Assembly (NCBI RefSeq): GCF_015482765.1
Contig: NZ_JADMLB010000004.1
Coordinates: 1-35,646 of the forward strand
Source: Halodesulfovibrio sp.
Lineage (GTDB): Bacteria > Desulfobacterota > Desulfovibrionia > Desulfovibrionales > Desulfovibrionaceae
Length of the DNA stretch: 35,646 nucleotides
Direction of reading: 5' to 3'
Shown one piece after another: positions 14,858 through 21,390 of the stretch. Below the pieces are notes generated by a model that saw only the letters and a list, made by a program, of their open reading frames with translations, made no database searches and was not told the origin of the DNA. Each line of letters starts with the position of its first letter. The first letter of the stretch is position 1. The translations under genes and the position numbers were made by a program.

Positions 14858-16454
14858 TAAACAGCTTCTTGTTATAGATGATGAACCGGCACTGCGCATG
14901 ATGGTGCGCGCGGTTGTAGAAGATGCCGGCTGGAGCGTTGCGGAGGCAAGCTCCGGTGAAGCCGGTATTGAACATCTCGCATCGCATAATGTTAACGTTG
15001 TCCTTCTGGACATGCGTATGACAGGCATAGACGGCAGTGAAACACTGGCAATTATTCAGGAAAAGTATCCTAACTTGCCAGTAATTATGCTAACAGCATT
15101 CGGTACAGTAGGGTCTGCAGTAGAAGCCATGAAGCGTGGTGCATTCGATTATCTGAGCAAACCGGCAGATAACGACGAATTGATTGCTGTTCTTGAAAAA
15201 GCATACACGCATGGTCGTCTGCTTGCAGAGAACGATAATCTGCGGAAAAAATTTATCGGCAACGATCCTGCGGAAAAAATTATCGGCGGCTGTGACGCCA
15301 TGCAGGATATGCTTGAACTTATCCGTCAGGTCGGGCCTACGGAAGCAACCGTGCTTGTCATGGGCGAATCCGGTACGGGTAAAGAACTCATTGCAGAAGC
15401 TCTGCATGAGCGTAGCAACCGTGCAGCGTTTCCTATGGTAAAAGTTAACTGTGCAGCACTTCCGGGTAACCTGCTTGAAAGTGAGCTGTTCGGGTACGTG
15501 CGCGGGGCGTTCACCGGCGCTGTTAAAGATAAGCCGGGGCGTTTTCAGTTAGCCAAAGGCGGCACGCTGTTTCTGGATGAAGTCGGAGAAATGCCGATTG
15601 AACTTCAGGCAAAGCTTCTCAGAGCCTTGCAAGAACGAGTGGTAGAGCCGTTAGGTGCTGTAAAGCCCGTTGAGGTTGATGTCCGTATTATTGCTGCGAC
15701 CAACCGTAATCTCCGCGAGTCTGTCGCCAAGGGTGAATTCCGTGAAGACTTGTATTTCCGCCTGAACGTTCTTGAGATTATTTCACCGCCGTTACGTGAG
15801 CGTCTGGATGACCTTCCGCTGCTTGTGAGCAGGCTTTTGGATAAGCTTGGACGAAAGAATAGAAAGAGCGTCCGCGGTGTCAGCCCTGACTTTTTACAGA
15901 AACTTACCACCTATCCGTGGCCGGGGAACGTTCGTGAGCTGGAAAACGTGCTTGAACGTGCGTTGATTCTATCACGCTCAGAAATTTTAAATGTTGAATC
16001 GCTTCCGGCATTCTTGACTGATCCGCAGCAGCCTGCGCCTTCCATGCAGCCTCACTATGGACAGGAGCCGCAAGGATACATGCAGCAGCAAAATCCTTCT
16101 TCCGGAGATTTTTCAGCTCAAGGCGGAGCGCCTAACGGGTTTGCTCAACCGGAATTTTCACAAGCGGATTTTCAGCGTAATACCTTTGGTGGTCAGAACG
16201 GCTACAATAATCAAGCAGGATATAACGGTCAGCAGGGATACAGTGGTCAGCAGCCAATGCAGCCGCAAGGTGAAGCTGGTGGAGCTCGAACAATTTCCAG
16301 ACCGAAAACGTTAGATGACGCTGAGCGTCAGGCGCTTATCGAGGCGCTTAATGCTAATGGCGGTCACCGTGAACGTACTGCGGATGCCTTGGGTATCAGC
16401 CGCCGTACACTTCAATACAAGTTACGTAAGTACGGTTTAACGAAGCGTAGCTAG
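14847..16454 (+). CDS. Sigma54-dependent response regulator with Q/G/N-rich linker
   Basis: A 535-residue NtrC/ZraR-family activator. Receiver domain 5-120 has acidic Asp11/Asp12, phospho-acceptor Asp55, Thr83 and Lys105. The AAA+ domain (about 145-385) has Walker A GESGTGKE (173-180), the sigma54-contacting GAFTGA (220-225) and Walker B GGTLFLDE (238-245). The C-terminal Fis-type helix-turn-helix is at about 495-530 (ADALGISRRTLQYKLRKYG). Between AAA+ and the DNA-binding domain lies an unusual linker of about 90 residues (392-485), almost free of charge and rich in Q, G, N, Y and P. The start ATG at 14847 has GAGGG (14837-14841) 5 bases upstream and overlaps the kinase stop; the in-frame ATG at 14778 lies deep inside the kinase and is rejected. 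It should activate sigma54 promoters when phosphorylated by its partner. Confidence 0.95.
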   Translation: MSYNKQLLVIDDEPALRMMVRAVVEDAGWSVAEASSGEAGIEHLASHNVNVVLLDMRMTGIDGSETLAIIQEKYPNLPVIMLTAFGTVGSAVEAMKRGAFDYLSKPADNDELIAVLEKAYTHGRLLAENDNLRKKFIGNDPAEKIIGGCDAMQDMLELIRQVGPTEATVLVMGESGTGKELIAEALHERSNRAAFPMVKVNCAALPGNLLESELFGYVRGAFTGAVKDKPGRFQLAKGGTLFLDEVGEMPIELQAKLLRALQERVVEPLGAVKPVEVDVRIIAATNRNLRESVAKGEFREDLYFRLNVLEIISPPLRERLDDLPLLVSRLLDKLGRKNRKSVRGVSPDFLQKLTTYPWPGNVRELENVLERALILSRSEILNVESLPAFLTDPQQPAPSMQPHYGQEPQGYMQQQNPSSGDFSAQGGAPNGFAQPEFSQADFQRNTFGGQNGYNNQAGYNGQQGYSGQQPMQPQGEAGGARTISRPKTLDDAERQALIEALNANGGHRERTADALGISRRTLQYKLRKYGLTKRS

Positions 16455-16472
16455 TAGCCATAAAACAAGCAT

Positions 16473-16515
16473 ACAAAAAAAGACCTGTCACGGAGGGTGG
16501 CAGGTCTTTTTTTGT
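16473..16515 (+). terminator. Intrinsic terminator of the kinase-regulator operon
   Basis: ACAAAAAAAGACCTG (16473-16487), extended by TCAC, pairs with GTGG plus CAGGTCTTTTTTTGT (16501-16515). The T-run forms the right arm and tail. It ends the two-gene operon about 20 bases after the stop. Confidence 0.9.
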
Positions 16516-16616
16516 AAATATACCGATTGGGAATGCATCGACAGGCGGTGGTGCTGGTTACAGATCAAAAGAGGGCTCGCTCAGTGTCGAATTGCGCCTG
16601 GGATGCGTGTTATGAT

Positions 16617-17027
16617 TTATTCCCAATTCCCGTTTTTGTATTGACGAATTTTGGTAACGCGGTTCTTTTCCACAACGCGGAAAGGTTGCTGCATTACTTC
16701 CTGTTTTGTGTTTCCCATAGCTTCATACGTTACTTTGATGTACTTGATCACACCGACGTACGTACCTGTATCTTTGACTTCGTGGACGTTAACTTTAATA
16801 GTATCTTTTTTTAAGTCGCAGTAGGTGCGTACCCATTTCCCGTTCGGAAGCTTACAGGTCTCTACTTTTCCACCGCAATCAGGCATCTGTTTACACATCG
16901 TATCAATATGCTGTGTTGCATGAGCGCGAAGAGTATTTTCGAGTTCCTGCTGGGTAATAGCGCTTGACGGGGTTGTGAGCAGGCACGTGACACACGCCAT
17001 AACGAACAAAACCAGAACCTTTTTCAT
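16617..17027 (-). CDS. Small secreted periplasmic protein, function unknown
   Basis: A 136-residue protein with a clear Sec signal peptide (MKKVLVLFVMACVTCLLTTPSSA, cleavage expected after residue 23). The mature protein of about 113 residues has four cysteines in a short stretch (MCKQMPDCGG, ETCKLPNGK, RTYCDLKK), likely paired as disulfides in the periplasm. Its second half is beta-rich (IKVNVHEVKDTGTYVGVIKYIKVTYEAMG). The start ATG at 17027 has GGGAG 6 bases upstream; longer in-frame extensions would bury the signal peptide and are rejected. I recognise no family. It has its own promoter candidate, with a palindrome near -61 at 17223-17239. No terminator is obvious at its 3' end, and the plus-strand hairpin at 16473-16515 lies beyond it. 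Confidence 0.78.
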   Translation of the reverse strand: MKKVLVLFVMACVTCLLTTPSSAITQQELENTLRAHATQHIDTMCKQMPDCGGKVETCKLPNGKWVRTYCDLKKDTIKVNVHEVKDTGTYVGVIKYIKVTYEAMGNTKQEVMQQPFRVVEKNRVTKIRQYKNGNWE

Positions 17028-17365
17028 GAGAATCTCCCGAAGACTGGATGACAAAACCAAAGATCGCTGCTGCGAAATATTGCAGGGGCTAACTGTAGAG
17101 GGTGTTGTCATTTGGTCTGTATTTCTCTGATTAGGATAATGTTAGCAGTGCCATTAATCGTGAGCAGAGATGTCTGTCTATACGTACCCGAATGAGTATT
17201 GCGCAAGAAATTTCTTTAGATAGTCAAATTAGATTTGACGTACGAGGAAGAGAGTAGTGTGTCGTATCCCGTGAGTGCGTCAGAGTGTAGTGTGTCTGCG
17301 TGGTGTAGATGGTAAGCTGACTGAACGAGTTAGTGCTAGGCACAATGCGAAAGAACAATCAGAAA
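17028..17365. other. Gene-free region before the small secreted protein
   Basis: Apart from the promoter and palindrome listed separately, this stretch holds a GT-rich segment (about 17250-17320, with repeated AGTGTGT and GTGTAG) and no credible open frame. It lies upstream of the secreted protein gene and downstream of the VWA-OmpA gene, both on the minus strand. Confidence 0.5.
17177..17239 (-). promoter_or_regulatory. Promoter with perfect upstream palindrome for the secreted protein
   Basis: On the minus strand TTGCGC (17206-17201), an 18-base spacer and TATAGA (17182-17177) make a plausible promoter. Upstream of it sits GTCAAAT-TAG-ATTTGAC (17223-17239), a perfect 7-base-arm inverted repeat. 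Its centre is about 61 bases before the predicted start of transcription, the distance favoured by class I activators such as CRP/FNR-family proteins. The half-site is not the CRP or FNR consensus, so the regulator is unknown. Confidence 0.4.
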
Positions 17366-17391
17366 TGCCCGGCAGGACATCCTGCCGGGCA
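17366..17391 (-). terminator. Hairpin ending the VWA-OmpA transcript
   Basis: TGCCCGGCAGG (17366-17376) and CCTGCCGGGCA (17381-17391) form a perfect 11-bp GC-rich stem with a 4-base loop, 13 bases past the stop codon of the VWA-OmpA gene. The minus-strand tail is only TTTCTG, so termination may be imperfect. Confidence 0.7.
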
Positions 17392-17403
17392 CTGTTGTAT
17401 GTA

Positions 17404-18414
17404 CTAATCAAGCACGATGGTTACGCGACGGTTGAGTCGACGGCCTTCGGCTGTTTCGTTTGAGAATTCAGGATCAAATTCGCCTTTACCAACTACTTCA
17501 ATCAGATCGCCCGGTACGCCTTTTCTCATGAGGTAGTTACGTACGGACATTGCACGACGAAGTGACAGACCCATGTTGTACTGAGCAGTACCGATGGAAT
17601 CGGTGTGACCAATAACGGTGGTGCTGTCGCCGCTTGATAAGATCAGCGCTGCTGCTTCATCAAGGATCGGACGTGCTGCTGGAAGAATAGCAGAGGAATC
17701 GAATTTGAAGAGAACGTTGTCAATTACGATAACTTCGTCAACAACTTCGATTGGTGTGTAGAAAACGTCAGCCATAAACTCGTTGAATGCAACCGGATCA
17801 TTAAGCAATGTTTTACCGTCTGCCATTACAGAACAAGTGTTAAGGTTGAAGAGTTCCATCAAGGTTTTGCTACCTTCTGCGGTGTCAGCAAAAGAGATGA
17901 AGTGTACGCACATCTGTGGGTTAGCATTGTAGAAGCCCATCAGAGCGTCAACAGGGTCTGGACCCATGTTGTTAACGCCGTCAGTTACGAGCACTACAGC
18001 ACCCTTAGGAGCCATTTTGGTGGCCATAGGTGACAACATTTCAAATGCTTCACCGATTTTTGTCCAACGTGCGCGGATTTCTTTGTCTGTAGTAATGGAG
18101 TTAACTGCTTTTGCCATTACTGCAGGGTCGTATGGTCCGTAGCCTACGATTGGCTGGAACGGAGTGAAGGTCTGTGCTGCTGCCATGTAAGGAAGCGGCG
18201 GCATTGCTTCGTTGATCATCTGTACCACGTTTTTGGCAAGAACGATCTTTTTCATTCCAGTCTGCGCTTCGTGCATCATCATGGAGCCAGAGTCGTCAAT
18301 AAGGAAGTTGAAACTGGCAACTTTAGGTTGAAGGATGAACTCTTGCGCCTGGACTGCGGATGTCGCAAACAACACAAGAGAAAGCGCGATAAGCAATGTT
18401 CTCTTAATCGTCAT
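17404..18414 (-). CDS. VWA domain protein with OmpA-type peptidoglycan-binding C-terminus
   Basis: A 336-residue exported protein. A Sec signal peptide (1-23, ending VQA) is followed by a von Willebrand A domain (about 33-220). Its MIDAS metal site is complete: DxSxS at Asp40-Ser42-Ser44, Thr118 (WTKIG) and Asp145 (LVTDGVNN). The C-terminal OmpA domain (about 227-335) has GHTDSIGTAQYN with Asp272 and the NETAEGRRLNRRV motif that binds diaminopimelate in peptidoglycan. Cys169 and Cys194 could form a disulfide. It is most likely periplasmic and anchored to the cell wall, with the VWA domain binding another protein through a metal ion; the partner is unknown. There is no beta-barrel. The ribosome-binding site GGAGGGG lies 6 bases before the ATG, which suggests high expression. 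Confidence 0.9.
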   Translation of the reverse strand: MTIKRTLLIALSLVLFATSAVQAQEFILQPKVASFNFLIDDSGSMMMHEAQTGMKKIVLAKNVVQMINEAMPPLPYMAAAQTFTPFQPIVGYGPYDPAVMAKAVNSITTDKEIRARWTKIGEAFEMLSPMATKMAPKGAVVLVTDGVNNMGPDPVDALMGFYNANPQMCVHFISFADTAEGSKTLMELFNLNTCSVMADGKTLLNDPVAFNEFMADVFYTPIEVVDEVIVIDNVLFKFDSSAILPAARPILDEAAALILSSGDSTTVIGHTDSIGTAQYNMGLSLRRAMSVRNYLMRKGVPGDLIEVVGKGEFDPEFSNETAEGRRLNRRVTIVLD

Positions 18415-18431
18415 ACTGGTCCCCTCCGGCT

Positions 18432-18472
18432 AGTATAGTTTTTCTGGTTTAGGTCAAATTATGCGTGGTCAA
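18432..18472 (-). promoter_or_regulatory. Candidate promoter and direct repeat before the VWA-OmpA gene
   Basis: On the minus strand TATACT (18437-18432) is a good -10 box about 18 bases before the start codon. Two direct copies of TTGACC lie upstream (18472-18467 and 18457-18452), 15 bases apart. The nearer one is only 14 bases from the -10 (15 if read as TTTGAC). The repeat could be a regulator-binding pair rather than, or in addition to, the -35 box. Confidence 0.35.
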
Positions 18473-19087
18473 GATGTAATATATGGCAACCAGCGAAACG
18501 CGACAAGGATGTTTATGAAACTATGTGCTTATTTTCAAAAGAATAATTCGAGTAATTAAAGTAACGCCCTGCTTAAAACGATGATTCTGTGCAGATTTTT
18601 TTCTGTAGGCACAGTATAAGGTTACACATATTACTACGTTGGAGTATGGTAGATTTCGCTAACTTTTTTTCCAACTTTTCGGCTCCGTTAGCCTGAGTAG
18701 TATGGTTAGCATGATGAGCGCGAATGCGGCGTATTGCACTACCTGCGCTATTAGGGCGTTTGTATCACATAGAATTTACATCTTCTGTGCATGCTGTTTT
18801 GCCACGAGAGCCTTATCCACAACGGATTTGCGACGAAATGCCCCCCGAAATCAGTCAATTTTTGACCAATATCTAATACATTCCGTGCGCGTGGCTCTAC
18901 GCATAGTTGATGCCTGTCCAGCTTAAAATCCTTATAGCAAGTTTTGCGGTGTTATGTAACCTCCTTTCGTCATTAGATGATTGCTTTTATTGCTTTCAGC
19001 ACTACTTATGTTTTGAGTAATTCATGCTCTTCAGTGCGCATTTAAAAGAGGCTGGAGAACAAAAAAGATACAAAAAAAGAGTTGAAC
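18473..19087. other. Gene-free stretch of about 600 bp
   Basis: No credible open frame or recognisable RNA gene is present. Small features are GTCAA-TTT-TTGAC (18854-18866), a single perfect DnaA box TTATCCACA (18813-18821), the 6-base inverted repeats CTGTGC/GCACAG around 18586-18615, and GCTAAC/GTTAGC around 18658-18692. The stretch lies between the start of the VWA-OmpA gene and the end of the MerR-methyltransferase gene, both minus strand. An unusual RNA or a decayed gene is possible, but nothing identifies it. Confidence 0.4.
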
Positions 19088-19131
19088 AAAAAAACACGCC
19101 GCATAAAGAGTGTTCATGCGGCGTGTTTTTT
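19088..19131. terminator. Strong bidirectional intrinsic terminator
   Basis: ACACGCCGCAT (19094-19104) and ATGCGGCGTGT (19116-19126) form a perfect GC-rich stem flanked by A7 on the left and T6 on the right, so it works on both strands. On the minus strand it lies about 160 bases past the MerR-methyltransferase stop and probably ends that operon. Confidence 0.85.
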
Positions 19132-19271
19132 ATTGGAAGTACGTAGAACGTTTTTGATTTCGTAGTGGAATATTGAAGTAAAAAAAGAAAATATTAAAGC
19201 AAGCTATAAGAAATAGTGTGCAGTGCTGACAATTTTTTCTTGGTAATCGCCTATTACCTTTAATGGTGGGG

Positions 19272-19292
19272 AGCCCCTATGTGGGGCTTTTT
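19272..19292 (+). terminator. Plus-strand terminator without an upstream gene
   Basis: AGCCCC (19272-19277), loop TATGT, GGGGCT (19283-19288), then TTTTT. The T-run is on the plus strand only and abuts the end of the minus-strand MerR-methyltransferase gene. A second hairpin, GGTAAT-CGCCT-ATTACC (19242-19258), lies just upstream after a U-rich stretch (ATTTTTTCTT). No plus-strand gene precedes it within 2.8 kb, so it may end a small RNA arising in 19140-19240, although no convincing promoter was found. Confidence 0.5.
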
Positions 19293-20585
19293 CTAACCTA
19301 CTTGCATCACGTAAAATTCATATCCGTACTGATTTTTAAAAGTACGGTACAACTCGATTTCCCGAGTTGTGAGCGCCAAAATATCTTTTGCATAGGCTTC
19401 TTCCAGCAAATTTTCTGGCAGATTTGCAAGGTGCTGTTCAAGCGTATTGTAGAACGTCTCCCATGCCGAGTCCGGTATGACAAAGTTTCCCAGCAATTCA
19501 TAACCATGTTTTTTAATCGCAGTGATGTTTTCTTGCGTTGTTCGCATTGCGGGATAGGCTTCTTTCCAAAAGGTTTTTATTTCTTCGTCTGGAGTAGCGG
19601 TAAGCCAAACAGCCTCGCTAATGACAAGATAACCTTTTGTTTTGAGAAACTTTTTCCATGATGCAAGCGCGTTGTCGACACCCATGATGTAAGCCGCACC
19701 TTCTGACCAGATAATATCAAACTGCTCTGCATTGAAGGGAAGCTTTGCCATGTCTTCACATTGCGTTGTAATGCGATCAGCCACGTTGGCAGCTTTTGCG
19801 TTTTCCCGAGTTTCTTGAAGAAACGGGTCGTAAATATCTACAGCCGTAATATGGCCGTCACAGAGCAAGGCAAGATCCACTGCATCGTTTCCACTACCAC
19901 ACCCGATATTCAAAATGGACGGGGATTGTGGACGGTCAGCACAAAGTGCAAGTGCTTTTTTCGTCAATTCAAGACTGCCGGGGCCTTTCCGTGCAACACC
20001 CTCATAAAAGCGAAAGAACGTTGCCATGAACTCTTCTGATGCTTTTTGCAGCTTCAATATAGATTGAGGGGCAGCAGCCCAAGAGCGAATAGTAGTGATT
20101 TCTTTTTCCGGCATATGCAGGAGTCGAAGAAATTTGACATGCTCTTCAGGGCGGAGGCGTTCGAATTCCATATGCCAACGTCGCATATCTTCAGTACTCA
20201 ATCCGGCATTCGTAAATAATTCAGCCCACGTTGTGGTCGTACTGGCGCTGGCAGGAAGGGTCGACTGTTGGAGCAGATCCGTAACAATGTGCTGCTGGCT
20301 TTGTAGGTCGGCAATCTCTTTACTGAGCGCCTCAAGTCGATCTTCAAGAACTACCGATATCTCAGAAGTTGTTTCTGGATTGAGAATGCGGGCAATGTTT
20401 TTAAGACTTACCCCCGCTTTACGATACATACAAATGCGACGAAGCTTTTCTTTATCTGCTTCAGTGTACTGGCGGTATGTACCTTTTGTATGCTGACTGG
20501 GAGAAAGCAGTCCAATTGAATCGTAATAGAGAAGGGTGCTTCTGGATAAACCAAATTCTTTGGCAAGCCTGCCGACTGTGTACAT
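19293..20585 (-). CDS. MerR-type regulator fused to a SAM-dependent methyltransferase
   Basis: A 430-residue two-function protein. Residues 1-70 are a MerR winged-helix domain (MYTVGRLAKEFGLSRSTLLYYDSIGLL, then YRQYTEADKEKLRRI), followed by a dimerising coiled coil (about 72-107). A middle helical segment (118-170, with AELFTNAGLSTEDMRRWH) links to a class I methyltransferase from about 195, with SAM-binding motif I NIGCGSGN (226-233) and acidic Asp250 (TAVDIYD). Such a fusion may sense a compound, activate its own operon and methylate the compound; this is an inference. AAGGAA lies 6 bases before the ATG. The upstream acetyltransferase stop is only 15 bases away, so the two genes form an operon whose promoter has a MerR-style geometry. 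Confidence 0.9.
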   Translation of the reverse strand: MYTVGRLAKEFGLSRSTLLYYDSIGLLSPSQHTKGTYRQYTEADKEKLRRICMYRKAGVSLKNIARILNPETTSEISVVLEDRLEALSKEIADLQSQQHIVTDLLQQSTLPASASTTTTWAELFTNAGLSTEDMRRWHMEFERLRPEEHVKFLRLLHMPEKEITTIRSWAAAPQSILKLQKASEEFMATFFRFYEGVARKGPGSLELTKKALALCADRPQSPSILNIGCGSGNDAVDLALLCDGHITAVDIYDPFLQETRENAKAANVADRITTQCEDMAKLPFNAEQFDIIWSEGAAYIMGVDNALASWKKFLKTKGYLVISEAVWLTATPDEEIKTFWKEAYPAMRTTQENITAIKKHGYELLGNFVIPDSAWETFYNTLEQHLANLPENLLEEAYAKDILALTTREIELYRTFKNQYGYEFYVMQVG

Positions 20586-20600
20586 AACGTTTCCTTGTGA

Positions 20601-21137
20601 TTATTCCTGCCAGTGCTCCGGCTTGCCTAATTCGTCTGAAACAACAACTGTTCCATTAATGGTCTCCGGTGCTGTATCGTCTAAGATTTGCATCATCCAT
20701 GCATCTCTTACTTCTTCAGGTATTGGATACGGGGCATTAATAGCATGAGGATGCACAGGGGCAAAACCGTATTTCGGGTAGTAGGTAATGTGCCCAAGCA
20801 CAAATACAATACTTACACCATGTTGTTTGAGGCGTTGTAATCCTTCTTGAATCAGCTTTCCGCCAATTCCCATATTTTGAGCTTTGGGAACAACGGCAAG
20901 AGGGGCAAGAATGGATGCTTTAACGTCAGAGCCCGTAATTGAAACGGACGTGAACAGAATGTGTCCGATTGCTTCATCACCATCCATAGCAAGCAGTGAT
21001 AACGTTGGTTTTGCTGAAGGATCGTTAAGCAGGTTATTTACCAGTTCGGCTTCCTTGGGATATCCGAATGCTTCTTCTTCAACACGTAATACTTCAGAGA
21101 GGTCATTGCTGGTTGCTTCGCGAATAGTATAGTTCAT
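20601..21137 (-). CDS. GNAT N-acetyltransferase, YhbS-like, first gene of the MerR operon
   Basis: A 178-residue cytoplasmic acetyltransferase with the family pattern APLAVVPKAQNMGIGGKLIQEGL (acetyl-CoA loop QNMGIG, about residues 92-98) and VLGHITYYPKYGFAPV. This is the same YhbS-like subgroup as the gene at 2634-3221, but the two are clearly diverged. AAGGAA is 6 bases before the ATG. It is followed after 15 bases by the MerR-methyltransferase gene, which suggests that acetylation and methylation may act on the same unknown compound. Confidence 0.9.
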   Translation of the reverse strand: MNYTIREATSNDLSEVLRVEEEAFGYPKEAELVNNLLNDPSAKPTLSLLAMDGDEAIGHILFTSVSITGSDVKASILAPLAVVPKAQNMGIGGKLIQEGLQRLKQHGVSIVFVLGHITYYPKYGFAPVHPHAINAPYPIPEEVRDAWMMQILDDTAPETINGTVVVSDELGKPEHWQE

Positions 21138-21186
21138 GTTATTTCCTTTTCTGTTTGTCGTTCGACACCATTAAGGTGGAGTTGAA

Positions 21187-21217
21187 CATATACACTATGA
21201 AGCTATAGACAGGTCAA
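21187..21217 (-). promoter_or_regulatory. MerR-style promoter of the acetyltransferase / MerR-methyltransferase operon
   Basis: On the minus strand TTGACC (21217-21212) and TATATG (21192-21187) are 19 bases apart; a 17-base reading to TGTATA is also possible. A 4-base-arm inverted repeat, CTAT..ATAG (21195-21208), is centred in the spacer. Overlong 19-bp spacers with a central dyad are the hallmark of promoters activated by MerR-family proteins, and the operon encodes one. The dyad is short, so the site is a candidate. A second dyad, CACC-ATTAA-GGTG (21166-21178), lies near the transcription start. Confidence 0.45.
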
Positions 21218-21344
21218 CGAGCTGGCTAAATTATACAGCAAAATTTTTTGATGGCTAATACGTTGTTTTCATGGAGAATGGATGAATAGAAAGCGTATGA
21301 CGTTGTTTGCGCTTGTGGAACAAGAGTAAAAAAAGAGTATTCAT

Positions 21345-21378
21345 AAAAAAAGACCGCCTCAACGAGACGGTCTTTTTT
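21345..21378 (-). terminator. Intrinsic terminator of the glycine cleavage operon
   Basis: AAAAAAGACCG (21346-21356) pairs with CGGTCTTTTTT (21368-21378), with an inner CTC/GAG stem. T-runs flank both sides. On the minus strand it follows the lpd stop by 13 bases. Confidence 0.9.
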
Positions 21379-21390
21379 GTGTGTTGTAGC

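Noticed and set aside
18813-18821. Perfect DnaA box TTATCCACA suggesting an origin
   Set aside because: A single box without a cluster, an AT-rich unwinding element, or dnaA/dnaN/gidA neighbours is expected by chance in a genome.
18702-18926. 74-codon plus-strand open frame in the long gene-free stretch
   Set aside because: No ribosome-binding site, cysteine- and arginine-rich composition typical of non-coding frames, and no recognisable domain.
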